From contig MU839080.1 in NCBI GenBank assembly GCA_030685235.1, positions 868,001-932,000 on the forward strand: a stretch of 64,000 nt of DNA. Direction: 5' to 3'. The notes below the pieces were generated by a model. That model saw only the letters and a list, made by a program, of their open reading frames with translations, was not told the origin of the DNA and searched no databases. How positions within the stretch are numbered: position 1 is the first letter of the stretch; each line of letters opens with the position of its first letter. Origin of the DNA: Copromyces sp. CBS 386.78 (Eukaryota > Ascomycota > Sordariomycetes > Sordariales > Sordariaceae). This document shows positions 48,662 through 60,177 of the stretch, one piece after another. The translations under genes were made by a program, and so were the position numbers.

Positions 48662-51656
48662 TCAGAGGATGAAGAGCTTCTGGAGCAGCTCGAGGTCCTT
48701 GGCTTCCATTTGCATAAGGAAGTTGGCGAATCCCGGAATAATTTGCTTATAGACATTGATAACCTGCGTGAAAAAAAAAACCCCGAAGTCAGCATAGGTC
48801 GGATCATTGGGGTTTTCAGGTCGAGACTTACTTTCTGGAAGGCTTCATGTAACTCTGCCACAGCAGGCTTCTGCAGGGTGAGCTCCTGATAGTTGGCAAT
48901 CGTGCTGAAGTAGTGCAGTAAAACGCTCTCCATAGCCTGGGGGTTGCGAGTAACCACCTCAGTAAAGCCCCGGAGTGCTGTGGCCTTCTCTTCAGAAGGA
49001 TCAACATCGTCCATTGTATCGAGGAACTCCTCAGCGAAATTGCCAAGGTGTGGTGCCACAAGTTCGGCGTTGGCAAGTCCTAACCTACCCAAGGCAATGG
49101 CAGCGTTTTCGCCGACACCTCCGGGTACCCTGGGGTTGGAGAGGATGTCAACACATCGTGAAAGGAGCTGGGGCACAAATGGCGCCATTCCTGCCTTGTA
49201 CTGAAGAGCAATCTCGCCGACACTCCAGCAGGCGTTATTGATTACGCTGAAGCTGTTGTCGACCTCCTCATCCAGGATAGTCTCCATATCCAAGCGCTTG
49301 ATCACGACCGGCATAATATTGGGCAGGAATGGCTCGAGTTGTTCGAAGACGTACTTGGCACAGTCACCGAGGAGAGCGTATGCCGATTGCTGAACCGCAT
49401 CAGATTGATCCCCCATGCACAGAGCCATCAGCTCGAAGAATGTTGGCTGGGCGTTGGCAACAAGCTTTGAAGCCTTGTCGTTGTCCAGGGCTTGGATGAT
49501 GGCACTCAGAAGATCGAGGCTGGTGACCAGGAAATCCTCATCAGGTTGATCAAGGTCAGTATTGGTCTTGGCCTTCATGGCCTGCTCTAGGTTTTGGTGG
49601 ATAATTCTGATACACCTGGCGAAGATAGGCTCGGCGTAAGGGGCGAAGGCATCGCCAAGGGCCATGGCAACGTAGGAAAGGCACTCGAGCAAGGGGAAAA
49701 GCTCCCGAGACTCATCGCCCACCTTCTGCCATCTGTCGAGCAGGACTGGCATCAACTGGCTGCTAAGTTCAGGCCTAGCCAGGACGGGGCCGATGTGCTC
49801 AGCCAGCGTCTGAACGCAGTCGTAGAGAACCCACATATTCTTATCCTTGTACTTGCCGAAGCATCGGATGTATTGCTGGATGATGGGTCCGCAGTAAGGC
49901 TCGAGGGCCTTGCCTGCCTTCTCTTCTAGGTTCGCCATGGCGGAGGCACCAGCCTCCTGGACGTTCTTGTTCTTGTCAAGCATCTTCTTGAGAATTCCGT
50001 CCATCATGGGCAGGAAGTATCTATCCTTTTCTGCCGGTTCCGTAAGGCCAACCGCCCACGCAGAGTATCGGCCAAGGGTCCAGCAGGTAATCTGGCGAAC
50101 CACCGGCTCCTCGTCGTCGAGGAGACTGATAAGATAAGGCACCAGTTCTCGAAGGTGGGGAACGACCACGTCCATGCAGCCATCAGCAACAGCACCAAGG
50201 GCGAGCACGGCTGCTTCTCTATAGGACCAGTCCGCGTGCTTGAGGTTGCTCTGCAAATAGGGTAGGATAGCGGTAAAAACTGGTCCGCCAAAGTCGCGAG
50301 CAAATACATCAAGTGCCGCCGCCGAGCACTTGCGGAGAGTCCACTTCTCATCGGGGTTCTCATCTCCCTCGGACTCGTCATCATCGATTTCGCCATCTTC
50401 CAGGTCGTCGTCGTCTTCCTCCATGCTTGCAACCTTCTCGAAAGCGTTTCCGTTCTTCGCCATGTCAGACGCGGTATTTCCGTTGGCAGCACGAGTTAGC
50501 TTCTTCTTGGCGAACTGTGGCTTGATGTCCTCCTCCCTATCTTCTTCGTCCTCGTCGTCCGAAGCACCTCCGAGTATGGCAATATCCTCGGGACTGTAGA
50601 CCATGCACTCCAAAAGTACGGGGATGATGTCTGTGATGTACGGTTGCAGGGCTTGCCACAGGTTGTCGTGCTCTCCGACAGTCAGCCAGAACTCAGCAGC
50701 CTCAGTGGCGAGATCCTCGTCGTCGCCCTTTTGTTGAGAGATGATGTACTTGGCCAGGCCTTCGATATGTGGCAGAAGCTTGTCCGGGCGGGTTTCCACC
50801 AGGTTCACAAAAGCACGACAGACCTGTTTCCGAACATCGATTGAAGGGTCTTCAGCCAGAGCAAAGAGGTGCTGTAGAAGGTCATCTATCGAGTTCAGCA
50901 TGGCCTGCGACTTCCTAGGGGTGAACACATTGATGGCTGTGAGAGCATGGGCGCGGACTTTGGGAATCGTGCTCCGGGTCGCCTGAATGAGCTTGGGGAG
51001 GAGGAAGTTGATAGGTCTTTGGCCGTTGTGTTCCCTTTCCAGCATCTTCGCATTGTCTTCGCAGATCTTTGCCATGGCGGCCATAGCTCCCTCCTGCGCC
51101 TCGGGCGTTACCTGACCAGACTCATTGGTCAACATCTTGAGCAACTCTGGCAGAAACTCGGGCCAGCCGTAGATTCCTCCCTTGTTGATCAGCTCAGTCG
51201 CAAGGGTGCCCGCGTGACTGCGGATCTGTGAGTTCTTGTCCTGGAGCCCCAAGGGAACGGCCAACTTGACGAGAGCTAAGCTCTGTTCTGGAATCTTGTC
51301 ATAGTTGTTCTTGATGCTGTTCTTCAACATCAGCGCGGCGGCACAGCGCACCATATGCCAGTCCGAGGCGGTCGTTGGAAAGACCGGGGGTGGTTCCGAG
51401 CTCGAGATAATGAGGGCCAAGTAGTTGTTGATATCGGGCGACGCTTTTGCTTGGTTAAGCATCTAGTTGATAGAGATAAGTCAGAATCTCTGTCTTGGGG
51501 CAATACTTGAGCAAAGTCCGGGATAGCTAGGTGGTGCCGGAGGGTATCACTCACGATTTCAGCCTGCTTCTGGGCGGACTTGTTGAAAGCGCTCAGGGAG
51601 TCCTTCAGACATTGTGCCAAAGTCTTCAGGTTCTCTCCATTCGGTTGCCAAGCCAT
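48662..51656 (-). CDS. Karyopherin beta-2 / transportin (Kap104)
   Basis: Three exons: 51656-51555 (34 codons, MAWQPNGENL), 51462-48832, and 48763-48662 (33 codons ending LLQKLFIL). Total 944 aa, close to the family size. Introns are 92 nt and 68 nt; the second has a GTAAGT donor, a GCTGAC branch site and a run of ten T before CACGCAG. The whole protein is HEAT repeats. The acidic loop between repeats, with DDEDEEDREED and a second acidic stretch, lies at about residues 325-405, and is followed by the family hallmark WTLRKCSAAALDVFA. Kap104/transportin carries cargos with PY-type localisation signals, such as hnRNP-like mRNA-binding proteins, into the nucleus and releases them on Ran-GTP binding, which the acidic loop mediates. 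The neighbour downstream is on the same strand but unrelated by function. Confidence 0.95.
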
Positions 51657-53446
51657 GGTGATAGTTGGAGTTAAAGTCACACAGGCGCGTGATGTCGGCG
51701 ATGTGTTGTGTTGGTGGCGGCGGCGGGTGGTAGGTTCTCAAACTTTGATATCTCGTAGCTGACGAGAACTAGAACGATGGTAGATGGCCAATACCGGTGA
51801 AGTGCTGAAGAGTCGAGCGCAAGATCGGGAGGCGCAAAAAAGGGTAACCGACTCGAATGGACTCTGTCAATGTAAGTTGTGTAAGAGGCGCCGGGTCACC
51901 ACACTGCAGCGCAGCTTCAAGCCAGAGGTTCTCTTGAGAGGTCGTTTAGTTGGAGCTGGTCATGGGTAGTCGCACCGGGCAGGCCAACGGGTAGCAAGAG
52001 CAGCAGACAAGAATCGGCAGTTTTTCCTCGGGAAGGAAGCAGGGTATTGTTTTGTGATGGAAGACGGGATATCCAGGAGCAATTGCCAGACTGCTGTGGG
52101 TGGTGGTAGGTCGACGGTGATGGTGGTCGTGGGTGGGCGGCGGCAAGGCTCGAGCAGGGCAATGTTTAATGTGGGGTGCAAGTGGGCCTTGGCTGGCAGG
52201 AGATGCAGGCCTGTCAAGAAATGGTGGCAGGTGCTGGCTCTGTGTGGGCGGTTGTAGCTTCTGTCGAAGAGCGGGGCGGCTGCCCCTTGCGCTCGATGAG
52301 GTCGTCTCTGTACACCTTGTATGGCAGCCACCCGCTTCGACGGTTGCACAAACCCCCTTTGATAATGATAAGCTTTCTGCTACGTACGCGCCTTGAAATT
52401 GATGGCACAGTTAAATCAGCACTTCATTAATGCCCGAATCGGATCGAACAGAAAATGGCACCGAGGACAATCATCCAAGAGGAGTCATTCGGCACAGCTT
52501 TTGGTGTCGCAGTCGATGAGAACCGGCCCTTTGAACATCGACCAAAGGCTGGACGAGGGTTCAATACTTAAGGTTCATCCCATTTCCCAGTTTGTGGCCC
52601 GCCCGTCTCTATCAGGTCAAGATCAGTTGAAGAAAAGCCGGGTTTATGTGCGTTGCCTGGATTGCTTGGATGGTAGTATTGGTAGGTAACATCTCTCGCA
52701 TATGGCCTCTGTTTCTAGATCAAGGGCCTGCTTAATGTTCTTCAACATCTTCACTTGGAAATGGGCTTCCAGACCGCTTCCCCTTTGGAAACTAGATAGC
52801 GAGCTTTCCTCATCAGTCCTTTCGCCCGTCCTTGCTGTGTAAACCGCATGATGTCCCTCACGGGCAGGATACCAGTTGTCTTCTTCAGACCGACCAGAGA
52901 CATGGAACTTGAATGTCGTCAAAGGGTCCACGACACAGTTGCTGTGCAACAGACGGCTGAGACCTGCCAGACCTGCCAGGTCAGGTTTGTGAGCCAACAC
53001 ATCCCGAGGCCATGTTGATGCACCAAAGATGAAGCTGAAGATAGCACACTCTGCCGTGTCATATAGCCAGGACTCTCAGGTTCAAAACCTCTCCGTTGAT
53101 TCTTTAAAGGCTGCTTGCCTTCGGCCATGCCCCATCGGGATATGGTGCCAATCCATATCGCTACCAATACCCGACATATATCAAGCAGGTAAGCGAACAC
53201 GAGTGACAGATCCGTGGTCTTCTCGGGACATGGATCGTGAGAAATAACAGTCCTTTGTGGCACGTTCAAACAAGGCGAATAGGTTAGGCAAGCTCGATCT
53301 GGGCATTTGCAGAAACTCGTCAGGAAGGGAACTACCGGAATCCCCTTGGCCAAGAGGCCGAAGTGTTTGTGTGCTACAGCTTGTGCCCGTCAACAGTAGC
53401 GAAAGAATGTAGTAGGGGGACGGGTTCTTTTGTCAAAGTTCGAGGC
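51657..53446. other. Intergenic region upstream of the karyopherin gene
   Basis: This holds the promoter of the karyopherin gene (left end) and the 3' flank of the proteasome chaperone gene. Open frames of up to 144 codons have no recognisable domain. A repeated CCTGCCAG element occurs near 52960-52980. Nothing else is supported. Confidence 0.6.
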
Positions 53447-53930
53447 TCAGGACTGGGCTCCATTGGGCGTCGCGTTGGCAGACTTGAGTCTGGACAGGAC
53501 AAGCTCGGCCACCTGTTTGAAAGCTTCCATCTCCTCTTCAACGGTCCCGCCAAGGCCAGTGCTGGCAAAGCTCACCGAGTTGCCCACGTAAGTAGGAAGT
53601 TGCGTCCTCCTCGTAATCAGCTTTGCCAGTCGGGTGGTAAACTCCAACGTTGGTTCAACCGTACAAAGAGGAGTCGATAAAGGCTGTGTCGGGTTGTATC
53701 TCTAAACCAATGTCAGTCCTTGGTACCCGTATCAGATTGGCAGCCGGTGGGAAACTCACATCCGGCAGCGCATAAACAAATGATCCCAGCGGGGTGGGTG
53801 ATGTGGCTTCTTCGGCCGAAGCTGTCGTGAGGAAAAGTACAACGGCCTTGGACTTGACTGTCAATTGGAGGTAGATGCGCGTGTCCATTGATCGCGGCAA
53901 GGGAAGAGAGAGCTGGATAGGGACATCCAT
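53447..53930 (-). CDS. Proteasome assembly chaperone 4
   Basis: Two exons: 53930-53760 (57 codons) and 53701-53447 (84 codons plus stop), 141 aa. The 58-nt intron has a GTGAGT donor, a GACTGAC branch site and a TTTAG acceptor, and the join is phase 0 (Asp then Arg-Tyr-Asn). The fold elements match the PAC4/Poc4 family: an N-terminal strand pair (QLSLPLPRSMDTRIYLQLTV, then VVLFLTT), the central loop and strands, the helix beginning EFTTRLAKLITRRT, the strand YVGNSVSF, and the C-terminal helix EEEMEAFKQVAELVL. PAC4 pairs with PAC3 to build the alpha ring of the 20S proteasome. The start at 53930 follows an in-frame TAA at 53989, with 19 open codons between. Confidence 0.88.
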
Positions 53931-54944
53931 GATGCCCGTGGTGATCTCAATTGTATCGAAGAGTTCGGGGACAGTTGCAGATTTTGATTACAGTTTGCTC
54001 GAACTACTAGGGCTAAAATGCGAATGGAGGAGCTCGTGACTTCGATATTGATGGTGGTTCGTCCGGGTTAACCGGAATGTTCAACTTATGAGTGTTCAAG
54101 TGGGAAGGAACAGACGGAACGGGAATGAGATAAAGACGGAGTTTGGTCTCGGCGGGGCGGGGTTGGAGGTTGGAAGCGGAGGGAAAGATCCAATGGCCGG
54201 GGAAGTGGAACTGGGAGCCGGTGAGATCAGGCAGGCCCGGACAGCGTGCCCGCCCTGAAGAAAGTGAAATTGCAGGGGCCTGCACCTTCTGTAGCGAGAA
54301 ATCTACAACAGACGGGGCATGCAGTTTCCCGTGCGATTGCCGCCTCCGGAATTTCTCCGATGGCAGTCAAACCGGCAACAGCAACATCATGGCGCCATTA
54401 TGCATGCAGTGAGGGGAACTGCTCCTTCCATTTCAACTTTACAACGATGATTAAAAAATTGATGAAGGAGCATACAGGCATTTACTTGCTGGGAATGTGT
54501 GTTGTTTGGATGTTTCTTCCCATTTTTATTGTTTTCCTGACCTCCAAACATCGAAGTGTGAACCCCACGGCAGATGAAGGAAGACATGAATCAATGATCC
54601 GCTCGTAACCGGCCGGGCAGTCATAGGAGACGACCGTGCCGACCTCCGCGCCGAGACTCTTTCAACTAAAGCAAAGGTGCGGCTCCGATACTGGCCGTCC
54701 ATATCCACCACACCCAACATTGACTACGCGTCTCCTCGCGCTGATAAGGTACCTCAGCCGATTGTACTTGTGACTAGTATCTCTTCGTCATATCACTTTG
54801 ACCACAGGATACACAGAACTTGAGAAAACTCAGTTGTTGGCGACTTTAATCCCGCCTTCGTCTTTCAAAGAGTCCGAGAAGCTTCGAGGTTGCGACTCAT
54901 TCACAAATTACGAAACACACCTATCTCCAAAGTGAAGCTTTGAG
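53931..54944. other. Divergent promoter region
   Basis: One kilobase between the divergently transcribed proteasome chaperone and N-methyltransferase genes. A GTG-initiated frame at 54013-54285 (minus) has no internal ATG and is probably leader sequence. No repeat or RNA gene was seen. Confidence 0.6.
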
Positions 54945-56426
54945 ATGGAGGAGGGCGAGCAGCAGTGGAAAGGTGTTAAGAGTGCCATCGAAGACCCGGA
55001 GGAGGCAAGAGTCACATATTGTGCACTCGACTCATTTATGTCAGTAGAGCCCCGTCACTTCTGCCTTTCCTTTGGGTTTAAATCCCGTCCACATCCTCGC
55101 AACTCCCGATTTCTGCTTGTTCATGTTCCCGGCAGAAGACGCAGTTACTCCCGGTTTCCGTAGTTCGGCGCCGTGAACTGCCATGGCCCGCTCCCATGAT
55201 CGGCAGATCCGGTTTTGTTCACCCCAGCTCAAGCCTTTTGGAGGTCTTGAATACATTCGTAAATTCCCTATTACTGACTTTAGAGCAGTCAATATGCCAG
55301 GGTAGCGCATTTCAACTGCACTCACTTGAGGAGGCAGTCCTTCTATGCCCTTCCTGAAGCACACTGGAAGATGCTGGCAGCGCCACCCTTCAACTATCTG
55401 GACACTCTGGACAAGGTCGACGAAGCCATCGAGCTCAACGCCGAACTAGCACGCGCCATAGTCCGCGTAGGTTTGGTCAGCTTTCAACCACAAGATGTCA
55501 CGCAGGGTAGCGAACCCGCGATTCCTCCGCAATGGAGGGGCTGCGCGAAACGCTTGGATATCGACAAGGCCCGTAGTACTCTCCGGCAGTTCTACCGGGA
55601 CTGGTCCGCCGAGGGCGCCTCTGAGCGTCAGATTTGTTTTGGCCCTATCTTCCGCGCCCTGGAAGCACAAAAGGAGTCAAGGCCAAAGGACTCGCCGCCC
55701 ATGAGGGTGCTTGTGCCTGGTGCAGGGCTGGGCCGCCTTGTCTTTGAGCTCTGCGCCAAAGGGTACGTCGCTGAAGGCAATGAGATATCTTACCATCAGC
55801 TACTGGCCTCATCCTATATCCTAAACTGTGTCGAAAAGCCAGGGCAACACACAATCTACCCCTGGATTCACACTTTCTCCAACCATTCGACGCGGGATAA
55901 CCACCTGCGAAGCTATGCCGTCCCAGACATACACTGTGCAACCGAACTGACACGGTTGGAAACCGAGGGAGTCGCCATTGGAGAAATGAGCATGACTGCT
56001 GCTGATTTCCTCTGTCTTTACACCGAAGACTATCAAGCCGAAGCATGGGATGCGGTAGCTTGTGTCTTCTTCCTTGACACCGCTCCGAACCTGATTCGGT
56101 ACCTTGAAACCATCTTCTACTGTCTAAAACCTGGCGGTGTGCTCATCAACCACGGTCCGTTGCTCTGGCATTTTGAGAATAATGCGCCTGGCGGACACGG
56201 TCACGACGATGATGAAAATGATTACGATACCACCGGGATTGCGGACCCTGGCAGCTTTGAGCTCTCTGATGACGAGGTGATGGCGCTGGTTGTGAAGGCC
56301 GGATTCGAAATCGCCTCGCGCGAGACCGGCATCGAATCTCCCTATCTTTTGGATCAAGAGTCTATGCTACAAACAGTGTATAAGGCGAGCTCATGGGTGG
56401 CACGCAAACCACATACTACGGCATAG
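54945..56426 (+). CDS. Carnosine N-methyltransferase (N2227 family)
   Basis: Two exons: 54945-55039 and 55289-56426, 410 aa. The 249-nt intron has a weak GTCAGT donor but a good TTACTGAC branch site and an AGAGCAG acceptor. The join restores the conserved passage ALDSFIQYARVAHFNCTHLR, then RQSFYALP, which is continuous in the family. A Rossmann-type S-adenosylmethionine site follows: VLVPGAGLGRLVFELC, with an acidic EGNEIS after it. Later family motifs include DAVACVFFLDTAPNLIRYLE and LKPGGVLINHGPLLWHFE. The length is nearly identical to human CARNMT1 (409 aa), which methylates carnosine to anserine and also histidines in some proteins; yeast has one homologue. The natural substrate in fungi, which largely lack carnosine, is unclear. 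It converges with the dehydrogenase gene, with 212 bp between stops. Confidence 0.93.
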
Positions 56427-56638
56427 GACATGCTTTACTCTCTCAAGAAATGACAATCGAACATATGGCTGCCACCACAAGCTTTAAGCATACGACCTAT
56501 GTACATAACACAAGACTACAACAGCTCATGAACCAAAGAAAAAATAACAGAGGACTGTTACAACATAGCCCCCATGGCATGTCTATCGTCTCAAAAGATG
56601 TAGTTGAACTCGCCTTCTCTTACATACAAAGGACCAAC

Positions 56639-57661
56639 TCACAACTTCGCCTTCTCCTCCACGTTCAACTGCCCCCTCGCCCACATCGCACCACCATCAA
56701 TCGCAATCGTCGCACCATTCACGTGCGCGCCCGCCCTACTCGCCAAGTACACCACAACACCCGCAATATCCTCCGGTCGTCCAAGCCTCTTCATCGGGTT
56801 CGCCGCCGCAATGCTCTCCTTGCCACCGCTCATATCCAACAGCCCATTGCTCATCTTGGTCGGAAAGAAACCCGGGCAGATGTTATTCACCGTGATATGT
56901 CTAGGCCCCAACTCCACAGCCAGGTTCCTCCCCAAATGAATCACCGCCGCCTTGGAAGCACTATACCCATACGTGCCCTGCTTACCAATCGTCCCGATCC
57001 CCAGGCCAGCAACAGAAGCAGTGATGATCACACGGCTGGGATCATCCACACTAGCATTCTTCTGCAAAAGGGGCGCAAACTCCCGGATGGTGTTAAACAC
57101 GCCCCGAACGTTCAGGTCCATAACCTTCGCAAAGGCCGAATCCGGGTGATCGTCAAAGGCGGCGCCCCATGTCGCTCCGGCGTTGGCGAGAAGGATGTCG
57201 ACGTGGTCGGTGTGCTTGGTGACTTCGGCAACCAAGTGCTGCACTCCGGAGATGGTGGCGGCGTCGGCGGGGATGGAGATGGCCTTGGCACCGGGGGAGA
57301 GACCGGGGAGGGCGTTGAGGGTCTTAACGGCGGAGTCGCAAGCAGAGGCTTTGCGGGAGGAGATGAAGACTTTGGAGGCGCCGGCTTGGAGGAGACTACG
57401 TGAGGGAGGGTTATTAGTTAATGTCAAGTGAGCTACTGGAAGGTTGAGAGTTGTGTGAGGGGTATGTATGAATGTAAAGATAACAAGAAGAATATTCACA
57501 TGGAATTCGAAATCGATGCTGTTTATAAAATAGTTTCAAACAGAAATAACTTACGCTGAAGCAGCACTCAAACCCAATCCTCGCGAGCCACCGGTCACGA
57601 CAGCAACCTTGCCCTTGACAGAAAAGAGGGAAGGGAAATCGTTAAGTTGAGCGTCCGCCAT
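56639..57661 (-). CDS. Short-chain dehydrogenase/reductase, C-terminal AKL
   Basis: Two exons: 57661-57555 and 57395-56639, 287 aa. The 159-nt intron has a GTAAGT donor, TAACTAAT branch-like sequence and a CGTAG acceptor. Classical SDR motifs are all present: TGGSRGLG at 23-30 (cofactor glycine motif with an Arg favouring NADPH), NAG at 107-109, the catalytic Ser at about 163 (TASVAG), Tyr180 and Lys184 (YSASK), and PG after the active site. The sequence resembles fungal homologues of the 3-oxoacyl-ACP reductase or rhamnolipid RhlG type, but substrate cannot be assigned. The last three residues, AKL, fit the peroxisomal targeting consensus [SAC]-[KRH]-[LM]. A role in peroxisomal fatty-acid or other reduction is thus possible. 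The start at 57661 is the first ATG after in-frame stops. Confidence 0.92.
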
Positions 57662-58486
57662 TGTGTGTTTCTTTCTCTGTAATCTCTCTGGTTGTATATG
57701 AAGATTAAGACTTGAAAGAACAATGTCTAAATATCTGAGCTTTTTAGAAAAAGAGTTGATGATAAGATATTGTTGATCAAGCGTATAAATCAAGAAGAGT
57801 TGAAGATCCAAACCCGTACGTGGTTGCCCCGGATCGGGACGTGAGCCGCTTTTTGACATCGGGGACTTTGCCCCCCTGCACTGCTTGTTCTGCGGGGGAG
57901 GAACAGCTAGTGGGAGCCGAGGCTCTGGGGCCCCGCATTATGAGGTTAGACCAGATCGTTTCGCTTCCAGGTTGTTTTCTTCAGTGACGACTACCAATTG
58001 GGACTCGGCACCTTCTTTACTTCCGCGTCTTGAATATGATGGGGAACACTGACTTCAAGTTTACTGCAGAGTAGCTGGATGAAATACGGCGAGGTTTGGT
58101 GGAGGGCTAAAGAAGCGAATTCGATACGTCGACAGCAGACTCCTTGATCTGTCCTCGGTACGAAGTTCGAAAATGAAGAGGTTTCACAGAGCAAGGTATA
58201 TATCCATCTGTGTGCTGCGAAAGAGTTCGTCTTTGTCTGACAGCCATTCGTCTATACTCATATGCCGCAGGCTTCCTAGTCCGTTGTAAAGATAGAATTC
58301 CCATATCGCAGGGCTATTCACCGTGCAATATTCAAGGTGCATTGATTCTTGCCCAAAAAACGACCAAAAATGATCATCAAGTCCAAAGGTTCGCTAGAGA
58401 TATCACCATCTCTACTTGATTTTTTCACTATCCGTACACCTCACCGTAAAAATACAACCGCTCAATGATAACAGTTGGAAGCGCTC
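57662..58486. other. Promoter of the dehydrogenase gene
   Basis: Two same-strand (minus) genes flank this 825-bp gap, so it contains the dehydrogenase promoter and the 3' flank of the HERP-like gene. Near 57860-57940 is a GC-rich patch with CCCCCTGC, GCGGGGGAGG and GGGGCCCC. No RNA gene was recognised. Confidence 0.6.
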
Positions 58487-60177
58487 TCAAGCGGCCTGGA
58501 GAGGAATTGCTCGCTCCGGCACATGTTCCGGGTTGTGGACAGGACTGCCAGCATCATTGTTGGTGGTTTGCCCGGCCTGATCGCCTTGCTGCGGGTTCTC
58601 TTGCTCGTTGGGGGCAGCGGCCGCGGCTGCTGCTTCTGCTGCCGCCGCAGCTTCTTCCCTTTCTCTCCGCTCATGCTCACGCTCAGCCGCCTCGAGCTGC
58701 GCAATATGCCTCTCAGCAACGCCAGGAGCGATACTCGCAAGGAACAAGAGGCCAGCTCTTTCGACGCGGCGGAAGAAATTGACCAGGTGAACAGCCCCAG
58801 CATTGTCCATATCCCGAGGCTCGTGTAAACCGGCAAGGCCTACGTCAGGCCCACCGTTCGCGGCTGCAGGTGGGGTTGCTTGAGGTCGTGGAACACGCTG
58901 GCGTCGCTGCTGATTCGGGGCGGCCATATGAAGTAGTCCATCAAGGTGTTGCCTGATTGGCCCAAGAGCTTGGTTGCCAAATCGATTCAGGAAACCCGCG
59001 TTCATGGCGAGAACGCCAGCGGCCAGGGCCACCATGGTAAACACTCGAGTCCAAGAAGAATCGTTCGACGTGAACCACCATATGAAGAAGATCAACCTGA
59101 TAATCAGCCACATATGAGGCCACGCTGCAGCGATCAATGCGGCGGCTCCGACGGGATTGTTCGGATGCCCTAGTCCATGTCCAATAGCACGATGGTCGAT
59201 CCCTACCCTAATCCTCACCTGCACCGGTTGGTGTTGCCCTTGTGGTCTCTGCGGCTGGTTCCGGACTTGCGGTGCCGTGTGTAATGGGCGGTAGTTGAGT
59301 GCAGCTGGATGACCGACTCCAGGGTATAAGAAGGGTGGTTGCGGGAGTGGGAGAGATTGATGTGTCTGAAACGTGCCTGGTGTGGCGTACAGCTCCGATC
59401 CGTTTTTGACCAAAAGACCTCTTGGGCCACTGGGAGAGGACAGAATATACACCTCCGCTTGTTGTCTCTGCGGTTGGGACTGTTCTTGAGACGCTGTAGC
59501 TGTCCCGTTCGTCGGATCAGATGTTGATGTTCTGGCTGCAGAACCAGTCAGATATTCGTGGATGTTTCGAATCTGTTCATCTGTAGCTGGTGGTACTCCG
59601 GAAGGAGCCGAGTTTCGCAAAGCGTCAATCCGGGTTTGCATCCGCTGTACGTCAGCACGCCGGCCGTTCTGTGATGAGGCATCCTGCTGCGTTATTGTTT
59701 GCCCCGTTGGAGCAGTTTGGCCTGAGCCCGGTGCTGGTTGAGAGGAGGAAGTAGGGCCAGCCGGGTGGTGGTTGGAGGTTCTGACCACGAGATGAAGAGG
59801 CTGTTGGTCGCCTGTGCGAAGCTGTCGGCATGACAAGTATATCAGCCCATGTTCCCCAATTTGTGTACCATTGACGAAGGCGTGCTTACCTTCTCTTCAC
59901 CAAAGACGTCTAGTAAAGTAGCACTCTCGCTGGCGAGCAATCGGCCTTGGTGGATGATGCGCTGCTCGTCGTGAGCCGGGTGCATCGTAAGAACATCGCG
60001 GATCCTGTCCTTTAGCTGCCCGACCGTCGTCGTAGCTGGGAGGCCTTGAAAGTCAAGGTCGTCGGGGACGCCTTCAGATGGGGACACAAAGTGAATATTG
60101 ACGAGCAGAGGACCGTCCTCCCCGGCGGCTTCTAGCGCCGAAGGCGAAACTGCCCGCTCTCGGTCGTCGGTGGCCAT
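58487..60177 (-). CDS. HERP/Usa1-like ubiquitin-domain ER membrane protein
   Basis: Two exons: 60177-59890 (96 codons) and 59821-58487 (444 codons plus stop), 540 aa. The 68-nt intron has a GTAAGC donor and a CCGACAG acceptor. The frame is open from a TTG at 60207, but the ATG at 60177 (MATDDRERAV) is the first start. A ubiquitin-like domain spans about 23-108 (strands and IIHQGRLL), and the intron cuts it near its end. A long Gln/Pro/Ser-rich linker follows, then two hydrophobic segments at about 322-347 and 353-374 that could form a hairpin. The tail is charged with poly-Ala and Glu/Arg repeats. HERP and yeast Usa1 scaffold the Hrd1 ubiquitin ligase in ER-associated degradation. The layout fits, but Dsc-complex UBL subunits are an alternative. 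Confidence 0.8.

Noticed and set aside
54013..54285. 90-codon minus-strand frame just upstream of PAC4, possibly an extra exon
   Set aside because: It begins at GTG, has no internal ATG, and the in-frame TAA before the PAC4 start leaves no acceptor that would join it.
31216..57661. Secondary-metabolite cluster (regulator, methyltransferase and reductase)
   Set aside because: The regulator is 15 kb from the nearest gene, the methyltransferase belongs to the conserved N2227 family, housekeeping genes intervene, and no synthase gene is present.
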